64,000 nt of DNA from Xiphophorus maculatus (GCF_002775205.1 NC_036459.1:407492-471491), one strand, 5' to 3'; positions 45,968 through 57,832 are shown, counted from the first letter of the stretch. The notes: a model not told the origin generated them from the letters alone. Numbers and translations: made by a program.

Positions 45968-48900
45968 ATGGCTCGGAGTCGATCCGACTTCCTGCCGCTC
46001 CTGCCCCGCCGGAATGCCCGGCTGGACTCGTTCCTGAAGCGGAACACGGAGCGGGCTCTGTACGAGCGGATCCGAACCTACGAACCATGCGTGGTGGTCT
46101 CTGACGTCATCAACAAGGTCTACATGTACGCAGTGCTGAGTGACGAGCGCGTGTACCTGACGGAGTTCCCGCCACGCGCGCTGACCGCCGCCGTGAGCCT
46201 CGAGCGCGTGCGCGACATCGAGCTGGTGAGTTTAAAACTGAGAAAAAAAAGAGGAAAAAGTTGTTTTCATTGTTGAAATTCATCTTTAAGTTACGATTAT
46301 CACCAACAAGTCAGAAACGTTATTCAGAAGAAAAAATAACTTCTTACCTTTTAAGTCAAGTTCATATTGTTCACAACAGGAACAAATACAAAGGTGTCTG
46401 AGGGCCATACAGGGTAGAAAAAAAGGAGCAAATTTCTGCCAAAAACCTAAAATAAATATAGATTAAGCTTTGAAATTTTCTAGGAAAAGCATTTCTGAGC
46501 TTCAAAAGTTGAAATGTTTTCTATAAAGAAACTCAGAAATGTTCAGAACAAGTTCTAGAAAAACTTCAACATTTTTGCGTTCGAAAAGTCAAAAGTTTGT
46601 GAGAAATTTTTTTGAGTAAATTAACATTTTAAAAAAACATGAAAATTTCTAAGCTTTAAAAATTTTTAAATATTTTACTTTTAAAACCGAGAAAATTCTA
46701 AAAAGTTGAAAATGTTTGACTTTTCAGTCTCAGGAAATTTCCATGTTTTTTTCTAGAAATGTAAATGAAAATCTCAAAAATATTTTTTTTCTCACAAATT
46801 TTAGACTTTGAGCTCAGAAATGTCCACTTTTGTTTTTAGAAAATGTCTGAGTTGAATCTCAACATTTCTGAATGTTTTGGATGGAAATGTACTCCTCCTT
46901 ATTTTGCTCTTGTCTTTAGCGGCTCTAACACGCCGTCACACAAAGATCATATCACCGACTTCAAGGTGAATCATTTTGGCCTCACCTGTAAAAGGCATGC
47001 TGTGTGCACGGTGGTGGCAGCATCATGGTTTGTGTTTTTCTCTCAAGTTAAATTGGACCTGGCACAAAATGTTTGGATGAAGTTGAACAGAAACATGTTT
47101 GTGCATCTAAAGCTTAAGTCTAAATCAATTCAGTTTTACTTATTTAGCGCCGATTCACAAAAAATGTCTGGAAGCACTTTAAAAAAAATCATTTCAATTC
47201 AATCATCCATACATTCCAATTGATCCTGGTCATCAGAAAAGTAGTTTAAACGTTTATCTAAACTCAGCAGATTGCATTGAACCGTTGACTTGCATTCTCT
47301 CCGACAGTGGAGAGGAAAAACTCCCCTTTAACAGAACCTCCAGCAGAACCAGAACCGGACTCAGTACAAGCGGCCATCTGAAATAACCAACTGCAGATAA
47401 GAAAAGACGAAAGATGAATATGAAGTTAACATTTGAAATATGAAGTTAACATTTGAAATAATGCAAATAATGAAAACTGCAGAGTAGTAAGAGAGGAAAG
47501 TGAGAAGTGATGATAATCCAGTCGCTTCGATTGGTGAACAAAAGTTGCAACATTTGTTATATTTTCAGCTCCTGTGTTTCTCTTTCTCAAACCAAAAAAC
47601 TCTTTGAAAAACCTGTTCCCCTCCTGGCCTGTGGGGGCGCTGCACCAAGAATCACTAAAGGAAACGACACAAAGACCTCTGAAGACACTGAGAGCAACTT
47701 CCTTCTTCACAACATGTAAAGAAACACAGAGTGGCCTTAAAGACCATGAGCCACTTCTCCTGCTAGCATTAAGCTAGCACGTTTTTTTAGGTTGTATTTA
47801 CCCAGAATGCCCTGCTCTGTAGTCCACTTCCTGCTTTTGGAGCGGTCAAACCGAGGTTTTTAAATGAACCAGGATTCGCTCTTTTGTTCGATTACACATT
47901 CTCTGGCATTAGCCACACCTAACAGTAGTTAGCCTCTTGTCCTGCAAGCTATTTAATTTAAACTCACATCAAAAACATTTCAATCAATGTAATCAAACAG
48001 GAATAAAAAGGAATCTATTTTCAGACTCCAACCAGAAGCTGATTATGATTCGAGTTGCTGATTGTAAATAATTTTTAAACAGACTGACCCAGTGCAGGAG
48101 CTGAAAACAGGTTTAACGTCAGTACAACACAACTTAAAGAGTCAGAAAGCTGACAGCTAAATCTGTGATTCCCACAGCTTGTTGTTATGTCAGACGCTTA
48201 GCAATAATCCCGACTGTGCTAACGTGACGGATTACTGCTGGAGTCTGACGGCGCCATCATGGCTGCAGCAGCTCACCTGGACGATCTCTGTTAGTGAAAC
48301 TCCCTGAATAAATAAACGCTTGGCTCCCGTTTCCGTCTCTCTGCCTCTGCAGGGGGAAAAATGCTGACAATTAACCAAGGTCTGGAAAATGTAGTTGATT
48401 TTCAATATATAAATGAATGTAATCATCAAGTTTGTGCATAATTCCTACTCAATTAACCTAAAAATGACATAATTTCTGTTGCAGCAAGGTTTCACAAACT
48501 TAGTTTAATAAATTTATCAATTTTAACATTTTTAAACCATTATTAAGACCTATATTGCCATAGAAGTAAACCCGAAAAACTAGCTAGTGGTAGCTTTAAC
48601 CGTCTGGAGTCACAAAGCAGTGAAGTTGTCTGACTCAACTCTTTGCCTGACGAAAAAGTTTGAATCTTAACATAGATTAAAAAGTCTAAAATGGTCATTT
48701 AAGACCTGGGAATAAGATTAAAGGCTAACTTACTTTTTAAACAAATTTAAGACATTTTAAGACCCTCATTTTAGATACTTGAGTTTAAGACTTTAAGGAT
48801 TCACAGGGAAACCTGAGAGAGGTCATTTTTTATTCTATAAATAAAACAAGAATAAAGGAATTTCAGAAATTTATTCTGAGATTTCAATTGCTTTCATGTT

Positions 48901-51900
48901 TATTCCATAAATCAACATAAATTTGCAATGAAAAAATTGAAAAGTTTCGTAATATGTCAGTGAAATATTCCTGACTTGGTGCTGAACTTCCTGTTTTACC
49001 TGTGCAGGTGAACGACCTCCCAGATTTCCTCAGTTCAAAGGACAGGGAGCGCTGTCAGCACATACGGATCACCTACATCCCAGAAAGGCCTGCAGAGAAG
49101 CAACATGATTGGTTACAGAGGGAGAAGGGGGAGGGGCTTCCTCCTGTGGCCCCGCCCTCTCGCCGAGCCAGCCACTGTCCAATCAGAATACACGACTTAA
49201 AAGGTTCAAATAAATTTGTTTTCATGACTTATGGTTACAGCCGTGTCTAAGCTAAAATGAGCTAAAATGCTATGGCTAGCTAAAATTATGTCAGTAGAAG
49301 TCATTTAAAATTTTTAACATTTAAAATGTTAAAATTTAAACATTTTAAATAAATGTTTATTTATTTATGATAAATAAATAAACATTTATTTATTTTCATA
49401 AGTAAATGTTGACTGACATTTACTTATGCTAACAGCAATATCTAAATTAAAATGGGCTAAAATGCTATAGCAGCTAAAATTCTGTGAATAGTATCACAGA
49501 ATGCTAGTTATAGTGGCATAACTAGCATTTTGACTGACATTTTCTTACAATACAAAGTATGCTAACAGGACTGTATAGGCTAAAATTAGCTTAAAAGCTA
49601 ATGTTAGCTAAAATGCTGAGTAGTATAAATGGTGTACTAGCACTTTAGTTTATTCAGTATGTGAAGTTTAGCTTGTATATCAAAATATTAGCTAAAATAT
49701 TAGTTTTAGCTATAAAGCTAATGTTAGCATGAAAACCCAGACCGGAACAATGCCAGAATCCTGACGATGTGCTTGTGGTGCAAAAAGAGAAAGCTGAGCT
49801 GAGAGTTAAACACAGATTCATTAAAGCCTGAATAATCTGTGATCTGATCTGAGGAAAACCGAGAAGCCGGTGTTGCTTCCCTTTGTTCTGAAATCTTTAC
49901 CTGTAATGCTAACCTCCCCGTGTCTCTGCTTCCCTCACAGGATATCCTGCAGACAGGTGAGCACACCTGTTTGAATTTCTACCATGTTAGGAGTTTGTAT
50001 TGACTGTCCTTTTGTTACCTTCCTGGTGGATAAGGTGACCAGTTTGAGATTTTCCTCTAGACTATAAAATATTGATCTGATATCAAAACACATGAAAGGT
50101 TTAATCTCAGGTGTCTGTATTTGCGGTTTTTACATATTAAATTTAGTTTTTTAATTAGTTTTTATTTTGAATGTAATTTTATATTTTTATCTTTAAAAGT
50201 ATTTTTTTTTTCAAATTAAATGTATTGTTTTGTTTTTAACTATTCTCACCATTAACTTTTATTTTCTACTTTAAAGTTTTTACTTTTCAGTTGTTTCTGC
50301 TCAATGTTTAGGAATCAGCAGCAAACATTTAGCTTTTGCTAAATACTATGTTGGTATGGCGCTTTAGCATTAGCTTCTGCTAAATACTATGTTGGTATGG
50401 CGCTTTAGCATTAGCTTCTGCTAAATACTATGTTGGTATAGCGCTTTAGCATTAGCTTCTGCTAAATACTATGCTGGTATGGCGCTTTAGCATTAGCTTC
50501 TGCTAAATACTATGTTGGTATAGCGCTTTAGCATTAGCTACTGCTAAATACTATGTTGGTATAGCGCTTTAGCATTAGCTTGTGCTAAATACTATGTTGG
50601 TATGGCGCTTTAGCATTAGCTTCTGCTAAATACTATGTTGGTATAGCGCTTTAGCATTAGCTTCTGCTAAATACTATGTTGGTATAGCGCTTCAGCATTA
50701 GCTTCTGCTAAATACTATGTTGGTATAGCGCTTTAGCATTAGCTTCTGCTAAATACTATGTTGGTAGATTTAAGTCTCATTTTTCAGCAGCCCTGTTGTT
50801 TTTGCTGCTGCCCCCTGGGATTATATCGCTCTGCTAATTCCTCTGAGCTTCTGTCAGGAAACGGCGTGTCGACAGTAATGAGACGAAGAAAGGAAGATTT
50901 ACTGTCACAGCCTCTGAATGGTTGCCTGGAGGCCACAAAGGAAGCTGATGTAAACAGCACAGAGTGTAAATGTGTCCATGTGCTGCTCCACTGGGACGTC
51001 ATTAAACGCATCAGTTCATAAAGCTAAAGCTAAACAGCAGGAGTTCAGAACAAAATGAAGCTAAAGACAGAAGCAGAAACGTTCAAGGACAAACTCTAAA
51101 ATGACGTCATCCACCAGTGGTGCAGGAGAAAACTGAATATACAGACAGAGAAAAAATCATATTGGCCATTGAAAATGTCAAGATGGTGCTGTGGTTGTCA
51201 AGAACAATTATTTTATGTCAAATCTGACATAACTGGGCCAGTAGAAATCTTTTCAAGATGGCCACCATGGTTGTAATGGAGAATATATGTATGTTTGCAC
51301 TGATATCCTGCCAATGGTGGACATGCTGATTTTAAACTGGTTTCCAGATTAAATGTTTACAGTGCTGTGCTGCAGTAAGAGCGGCGTGTTGCCATCTCCG
51401 CTGAACCTGTTTCTGTTTTCAGCTGGTGGGAGAAAGAGGAGCTCCAGCCGGTGATGAAGACCAGCCGCTCTTCCTCCTGCCCCGACCCGGAGACTCTGGG
51501 CCTCCCCAGGATTCCTCTTCCTCATCCTCTTCCTCATCCTCCCTCGCCTCCTTCATCACCACCAGAGGAAAACCTGAAAACAGCCGAGAGCCGCCAGGTG
51601 AGGGCGGCTTCCAAAAGCTAAAGAAAACTTTCATTTCTTTAGATTTACACTAATCATCAGGGTTAAAGATAATAAATGACAACGAGGGAAAAACTCCAAT
51701 TGTTTTGTGGAAACTATTTAAAATGGGAAAGAAAGGAAAACATTCCATTCAAATAAGGCAGGTGAGTTAAGTGAGGAAAAACCTGGGATTGATTTCAGGA
51801 TTTTCCAGGTCTGGAAAAGTTTAGAAGAATTCCAGATTCATTCCCGGCTCTGCTGGATAAACGCTCCGTCTCCTTTCCTTTCCTTCTCTCCTTGGTTCCT

Positions 51901-54900
51901 CCCTTGTTTCCTTTGCTCTTTCTGTCCTTGTCGTCTGACTTTCCTTGGTTCCTTTCATCCTTCCTTATCTCCTTTGTTTCTTCCTTCCTTCCTAAACGGA
52001 CCTCATTCCCACTATTATGCACGGTAGAGGTTCTGTGATGCTGTGGGCCCGTTTCTCTTCTAAATACCTAATGCCACTAAGAAACAGGTCGATTTAAACG
52101 GCAGGGTCAGAGGTCACGGCGTTCTGTTTGGTCCAAACTCAGCATGGTGTCCCTCATGGCGGTTCCAGGTGACCCGGAGGATCGGCGCCGTCCTGACCCG
52201 GCTGCTGAGGCGGGACCGAGCGGACTTCGGGGAAGAGAGGGAAGCCGAGCTGCACCTTTACGTGGTTTCTCAGACCTCCACCCTGTACCTCCACCTGCAG
52301 AGCTGCTGGAACAGCTTCGTCATCGTGGGTCGAGACTCAGAGGTCAGTCTGGTTCTGTTGTCTGTTGTCTGACAGCCGGACGTCTGTGTGTCCAGAAGTC
52401 GACCCGGCTCCTGGATCCGGTCTACAGGAGGAGAAGCACGCCGTCGTCCGACTCCATCAGGTTGGAACAACGGATCTTTTATTTCAGAAGTGAATTAAAC
52501 TCTCTGGTCTTCAGTGATCTGACCGTCTCCTCTAACTAAACACTGGATTATTAATCTGGGAGCATCAGAGATTTCCCAGTGAAACACGGCGCAGCAGCAC
52601 AAGAGTCCAGACAGGAACGGACATGAAGAAACTCATTTCTCATCTAAATCAGCCAGTAGATCCAAATAGTGTGATTCTCTTCTCTGCACAACCAAAAATT
52701 ACATCTGCAAACAAAAGATCCATCAGTCTGAAAGTCCTTGTTACGTTCTTTGTCTTTTTCCACCTTTTCTTTCTCCATCATCCCTCGTTTTTGGAAGAAA
52801 ACTTCAAGACAATGCAAGTTGGAGATGCTCTTTCATTCCTCCATCCTGTCCTCCTTCCTTAGTTAATTCTACCTTTGTCTTTCCTTCCTCTGTTTTTCCT
52901 TTTCAGGAAGAAGAGAAAACTGCAGAAGCACCAAATGTGGCCCAGACCATACTGGTGTTGTCCCAGTTGGTCAAACAAGCCATGTTTCTAATTGTTATGC
53001 AAATTTTGACAAAAAAACTAACAAAAGACGAGAAAAATAGGCGTGTTTCTGTGAACCAGATCATGCAAAGCATCTTTATATTCAATGTCGACACTATGAC
53101 GTTTGTGCCTCTGGTAAGGCACAAATTACAAGCAGCTCATCAGCCATAGTTTTGAAATCAGGGAACATCTCTCAAAGCGTCCGGTCCATGACTCCTATTA
53201 TTATTATTATTGATTGACTGACTGACTTTGCTGCTTTTGAGCTGTACACTGTGCATATATTTGAAAATGTTCTGGTCTACATGCCTGTGACATACTGACC
53301 TGTCCAGGTGACCCCGCCTCCAGGTGACCCCGCCTCTCGCCCAGAACGTTATCTGGAGAGGCAGCAGCTCCTCCTGACCCCATTAGAGACAAGGTGTTAG
53401 AAAATGGATGGATGAATGTCTGGTCTCCACCCAGTGGACCAGTAGACCATGACTTGTACTGGTCTCCACCAGCCTCAGACAGAAAGATGCTGGAGTCTGT
53501 TTGGTCTCTGCAGCGCGGAGCGGACGGCTCACCTGTTCGCTCAGCTGAGTTCGGAGCTGCTGCAGGACGGCATCACCGTGGAGAACCGGTACCTTCTGCT
53601 GCAGGAGCTGAGGACGGCGGCTCACCGCAACGTCACGCTGAGGAGGCTCTTTTGGAGGGTGAGACGTTACGATAAAGAGAACAGACAGAGTGAAAATACC
53701 TGGAAATGTGGACAGAAATTAAGATTTTTATCCATTTATTTTTGTTCCCAGTCCGGTGAGGCGTTCGTCTTCCTGGTTCAGACTCTGGAGGAATGTCTTC
53801 ATGGCTGTCAGAGTTTCAGCAGAGTTCACACCACAGATCAGCTACTGTAAGAGACTCGTGTTGACAGTTCCAACCTCCACCACCAGGGGGCAGATTTAGG
53901 TCAGGCTCAGGTTGTTAACCTCCAACACTGCTACTTAGCATAGTGAATCAGTGCACTACTGACTCACCAAGTAGCATACTTAGCTTAGCAGAGAATGGTA
54001 ATTTAATTACTGATGATAGAGATTTAAGCTAGGCAAACAGCTATAGATTTATGCTAGCGCTATAGAGATTTAAGCTAGGCTAATGCCACAGTAAATTGGG
54101 TTTGAATTAGGGCAGTTTTGCTACGTTTTACCCATAGATGAGGTTTGACTTTAAATATTGTTGTTCTTTGTTGATTAAAGGAAGACCAGAAAAAGTCAGA
54201 TGGTGAGACAGTGGTGAGGTGTACGACTGGATGGACTCATATTTTTATGCTCTGGAGAAATCAGCTTAATTGAGTGTAGCTAATAAAACGTCAGGTTAAG
54301 GTTTCACATCCAGCTCTAAATGCGTTTAAAGTTGCTTGAATCCCATTTTCAGCAGATATTTGTGCTAACGTTGCCAATCTCTTTCAGGCTGAGTACGCTG
54401 ATCATCCAGACGTTCGCCGTCATGTTCAGAGAGACGGAGGTGGAAGTGTCCAGGAGCAGCCTGCTCTTCGCCAAGAGGTAAACACAAAACTGTTTCTGTC
54501 CAAGGATTTTCCTTCTCCAGTTGCTGAACAGCTGCCAGGTACTTAATTTATTTTCACACATTATGTGGATGTGTGAGCTGATGTTTTCAATAATTCAAAA
54601 ATCAATTAACTAAAAACTCAAGATTTTTCAAATATTTTAAAATCAATTCACTAGTGAAAAATAAATTAGCAGTAGCTTCAGAGTTGCCAACTTGAGTGAA
54701 CAGAAGTCAACTTGGAAACATGTTGAGGAAAAAAACACTGAAATTTACAAAAAGTGAGGAAATTTCTGTAGCTGAATAATTCAACATGTATTATGGTAAG
54801 TCTTTTTAAAAAGGAATAAATTTACATCTAAAAATCTAAAACAAAAAAACAAGAAAATAAAAACATCATTTTCTTTTTAAATTTCTGTTATGAAAAGTCA

Positions 54901-56807
54901 AAAATTTGTAAGAAAAAAACCTGGAAAAACTTGGAACTTTGAAAAGTAAAAAATTTAAAACTTTTCAAGTTTTTTTCTAGAAAATTTCTGAGATTAATCA
55001 GAAAATTTCTGATATTTTTCTAGTAAATTTTTGTATTTTCAAACTTTTCCTTGATTTTTTTTTTTTGCAGAAATGTATTCCTTTTTTATTTTGTTCTTTA
55101 ATGGCTCTAATACAGGGTCATATTTTCAGCTTTAGAAATTTCCTCACCTTTTGTACGTTTGTCATTTTTCTTACCGTTTCCAAATCGACTCCAGATTGTT
55201 TAGGCTGACAGTTTTGCTCTGTCTGTTCTAAATCTAAGGCTAACTTATGATATTTCACCAGTTTTCAGCTAAATGTTTGAGCACTCGCTGCATTCTCCCA
55301 GGATAAACGGTGTTTCCTCCTGCAGAGGGGCTCTGATCTCCAGACTGCTGCTCGCCTTCGTTTGTGATCCTGACGGCGAGAAGCAGAGTCGAGGCTCCGC
55401 GTCTGAATCCGAGGTAAACTGGTTCACATCAGGGATTTATTAAAATCTGTCATAAAACAACCAGTTAGTCTCTAACCTGCATCTCTGCAGCTCCAGGGTT
55501 TAGTCTCAGAGTACCTGGATGCTGCCTGCTCTCTGCTGTTTGAGCTGCTGCTGCTGGGCTACCAGGTGAGTTCTGGCAGGAAGTTCACAACTTTCAGTTC
55601 TGGTAAAGAAATATCTATAAATATTCCCGTCTACATCTATCCATAGATCTCTCCAAACTAAACACATCAAATCTAAAAGACAAAAGTTCCGGGATGTAAA
55701 CTTCTGGTTTCAGCTGGAAATGCTGAGTTGTGCTGATGGAGGTTTTATAAACTGTTGGTTCAAATAGATCATTTGGTTTTGATCAGTGGACTGAAAATGC
55801 CTTCAGAACCTCCGGGCCTACTGAACGATTTACAAAATGCTTCGTTTTTAGGAACGTTCTTTCTGTTTCAGACCAGCCGATGTTTCCCCGGAGAGAACTT
55901 CGTGTCCGTGTCGTGGATCCTGGGAGTCCTTCAGCCTCACCCCCACCTGGTAAGCCTTCCTCACAGGAGTCCAGCTGTTCAGCTCCTCCAGGTAACCTCA
56001 GTCTGTCCTCCGCAGCTGCCCTTCATCCGCCACCAGGCCCAGCTGCTGGTTCTGGTTCTGTCAGACCAGACCGTGTCGGTTCTGAGCCCGGTGGAGTCCG
56101 TTCTGTTGTTCCAGCGCTGTCACCTCCTGCTGGCCTGTCTGCAGTACAACAACCAGCTGGCTCAGCACCTGCAGCTAAACTTCAGAGAGGAATTCAGGTC
56201 GGAGATCCAGAGCCTGCACTGCCGCCTAGTGGCAACCACAGCATACTGCAGGAGAGCGGATAGGCCCAAATCAGTATAATATATCAACCAAGGCAGACAA
56301 TAGTAGATAGAAAAAAGGAGAAAATTTACACAAAAAGTTTGGACGTTTTTAGATGAATCTAAAACATTTTCTAAAAAAAATAAATAAATACGTAAAATAA
56401 AATTCTGGCCTTGAAAATTCAAAAATCTACTAGAAAAAAACAGAAATGTGAGATTAAGCTTAAAAAAAGAGAAATTTGTGATCTTATAAAGTTGTAAATT
56501 TTCAAGAAAAAAATCACATTTTGAGGTTTATTGCCAGAAAAAACAGTATATTTCATAACATATGGTTATTATTTTTGTCAGCCAATAAATCTATAAGTTA
56601 TATTTAAGTATGTACAGCAGCTGGAATCACGACACACAGCCTACAACTTTCACTTTTCAACCGTTTTGATGATTCAGTTTCTTTCTGCTCAGCAGATTCG
56701 CAGTGACTCCGTCCAGCGCCGAGCAGAAGCTGCAGCCTCGTTATCCGATCTGCAAGCCGACTGTGAGACTCGTTCAGCGCATCGTGACGCTCATCCAGCG
56801 CAGCTGA
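45968..56807 (+). CDS. c12orf56: C12orf56 orthologue, uncharacterised protein (complete, 14 exons)
   Basis: Conserved vertebrate protein of unknown function. Exons: 45968-46225, 49008-49203, 49941-49956, 51423-51597, 52169-52324, 52396-52460, 53514-53658, 53752-53846, 54388-54477, 55326-55413, 55491-55565, 55872-55949, 56016-56197, 56696-56807. Phases agree and total 1731 nt (576 codons plus TGA; human about 622). The N-terminus RNARLDSFLKRNTERALYER, YEPCVVVSD and LPDFLSSKDRERCQHIRI are highly conserved. A variable Ser/Pro-rich middle (exons 3-4) is shorter than in human. Conservation resumes with EAELHLYVVSQTSTLYLHLQ, NVTLRRLFWR, TLIIQTFAVMFRETEVE and NFREEFR. The donor at 52325 was chosen over 52343 because it joins NSFVI to KSTRLLDPVY as in the family. 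Helical and Leu-rich, with no catalytic motif or signal peptide seen. Confidence 0.93.
46440..46870. repeat. Dispersed self-complementary 'TTTCTAGAAAA' repeat in intron 1
   Basis: Intron 1 of the C12orf56 orthologue. Alternating 'gaaattttctagg', 'ctcagaaatgttc', 'caacatttttgcg' and 'ttttttctagaaatg' pieces, the same family as at 600-1050 and 44.1 kb. Confidence 0.55.
47105..47360. repeat. Dispersed fish repeat ('ttatttagcgccgattcac')
   Basis: 'CAATTCAGTTTTACTTATTT' then 'agcgccgattcacaaaaaatgtc' and 'gcactttaaaaaaaatcatt', ending near 'cattctctccgacagtggagaggaaaaactccc'. The first part matches a widespread teleost repeat pattern (TTTATATAGCGCCAAATCAC). Family not named. The remaining intron 1 to 49007 shows no exon. 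Confidence 0.45.
49306..49430. repeat. Cluster of perfect hairpins in intron 2
   Basis: Hairpin A: 22-bp arms 49346-49367 and 49371-49392 around loop TGA (AAATAAATGTTTATTTATTT and complement). Hairpin B: 13-bp arms 49397-49409 and 49416-49428 (CATAAGTAAATGT..ACATTTACTTATG). Just left, 'tttaacatttaaaatgttaaaatttaaacattttaaa' is also self-complementary. Surrounding intron 2 is rich in GCTAA/TTAGC words. Confidence 0.85.
50310..50766. repeat. 41-bp tandem repeat, about 11 copies, in intron 3
   Basis: Unit: TTAGCATTAGCTTCTGCTAA then ATACTATGTTGGTATAGCGCT. Copies are nearly identical (tatggcgc/tatagcgc, one tatgctgg, one ctactgc, one cttgtgc variant). Each unit contains the small hairpin ATTAGC-TTCT-GCTAAT-like and the palindrome AGCGCT. 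Confidence 0.95.
53280..53420 (+). repeat. Fish repeat 3' part ('ccccgcctctcgcccagaacg'), copy 1
   Basis: 'GTGACCCCGCCTCTCGCCCA' then 'gaacg...ctggagaggcagcagctcctcctgaccccattag' and 'aaaatggatggatgaatg'. It has the same layout as the 59.26-59.60 kb copy, but without the minisatellite expansion. It lies just upstream of exon 7. Confidence 0.7.
54700..55080. repeat. Dispersed self-complementary 'CTGAGATTAATC' repeat in intron 9
   Basis: 'TTTTTTTCTAGAAAATTTCT' followed by 'gagattaatcagaaaatttctgatatttttctag' is the clearest example of the family. Another block is in intron 13 at about 56310-56540. Confidence 0.55.
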
Positions 56808-56947
56808 GCCCACAGGAAGCTAGAAGTTCACTGCAGAAACAAAACGCTCAGACAGAATGTGCCTTTAGCGTCTTTATCAGCGGCAGGAATGATGCTGCTG
56901 CTGCAGGTCCGATAACAACATCCACCTGATTGGTTCTGTGGGTAATC

Positions 56948-56953
56948 AATAAA
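56948..56953 (+). terminator. Polyadenylation signal of the C12orf56 orthologue
   Basis: AATAAA 141 nt after the TGA at 56805-56807 (in 'gtaatcaataaatgatc'). Confidence 0.65.
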
Positions 56954-57109
56954 TGATCAGTTTCACAGCAAATCAAACTGGAATCGGCTGATTTGTTCAG
57001 TAATATTTGGGATTTTTTTTAAAAATGGTTCACTTTGTTTATTAATAAAAAATAATTTTTCCAAGTTCTTATTTTGCTCCATAAACGACACCAGAGTCTG
57101 GAGAGCTGG

Positions 57110-57690
57110 AGGTTTCATCCTGGAAACGATTCACCCTGGAAACGATTCATCCTGGAAACGATTCATCCTGGAAACGATTCGTCCTGGAAACGATTCGTCC
57201 TGGAAACGATTCATCCTGGAAACGATTCGTCATGGAAACGATTCGTCATGGAAACGATTCGTCATGGAAACGATTCATCATGGAAACAATTCATCCTGGA
57301 AACGATTCATCATGGAAACGATTCATCCTGGAAACGATTCATCATGGAAACGATTCATCCTGGAAACGATTCATCCTGGAAACGATTCATCCTGGAAACG
57401 ATTCATCATGGAAACGATTCATCCTGGAAACGATTCGTCATGGAAACGATTCGTCATGGAAACGATTCGTCATGGAAACGATTCATCCTGGAAACGATTC
57501 ATCATGGAAACGATTCATCCTGGAAACGATTCATCCTGGAAACGATTCATCATGGAAACGATTCATCCTGGAAACGATTCATCCTGGAAACGATTCGTCA
57601 TGGAAACGATTCGTCATGGAAACGATTCATCCTGGAAACGATTCATCCTGGAAACGATTCATCCTGGAAACGATTCATCCTGGAGTTCCT
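57110..57690 (+). repeat. 16-bp minisatellite, about 36 copies
   Basis: Unit CCTGGAAACGATTCAT with variants CATGGAAACGATTCGT, CATGGAAACGATTCAT and CCTGGAAACGATTCGT. Because 16 is not a multiple of 3, all three plus-strand frames translate the same 16-residue cycle and stay open. That explains frames of 211, 162 and 143 codons without implying a gene. Confidence 0.97.
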
Positions 57691-57735
57691 ACTGAAAAAC
57701 TGGAACTGAAGAGACTTTAATCAGTTTCTGCACCG

Positions 57736-57832
57736 TTCATCCAACTGTTCATCCATCCGTTCATCCATCCGTTCATCCATCCGTTCATCCATCCGTTCAT
57801 CCAACCGTTCATCCAACCGTTCATCCATCCAA
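57736..57832 (+). repeat. 12-bp minisatellite CCATCCGTTCAT
   Basis: About eight copies of CCATCCGTTCAT, two with CCAACCGTTCAT. It shares the TTCATCC word with the 16-bp array 45 bp to the left. Confidence 0.9.

Noticed and set aside
46843-47223. 126-codon plus-strand frame in intron 1 of the C12orf56 orthologue
   Set aside because: It overlaps two dispersed repeats, has no homology I recognise and cannot be joined in phase to the gene.
52325-52342. Six-residue extension VGRDSE of C12orf56 exon 5 using donor GTCAGT at 52343
   Set aside because: The donor at 52325 joins NSFVI directly to KSTRLLDPVY, which aligns without gap to the vertebrate protein. The longer form could still be a minor isoform.
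57074-57720. Long overlapping plus-strand open frames (211, 162 and 143 codons) of Trp-Lys-Arg-Phe repeats
   Set aside because: They are translations of a 16-bp minisatellite in three phases. A unit length not divisible by three without stops keeps every frame open.
57110-57832. CRISPR-like regular repeats
   Set aside because: Repeats are contiguous with no unique spacers and the genome is vertebrate.
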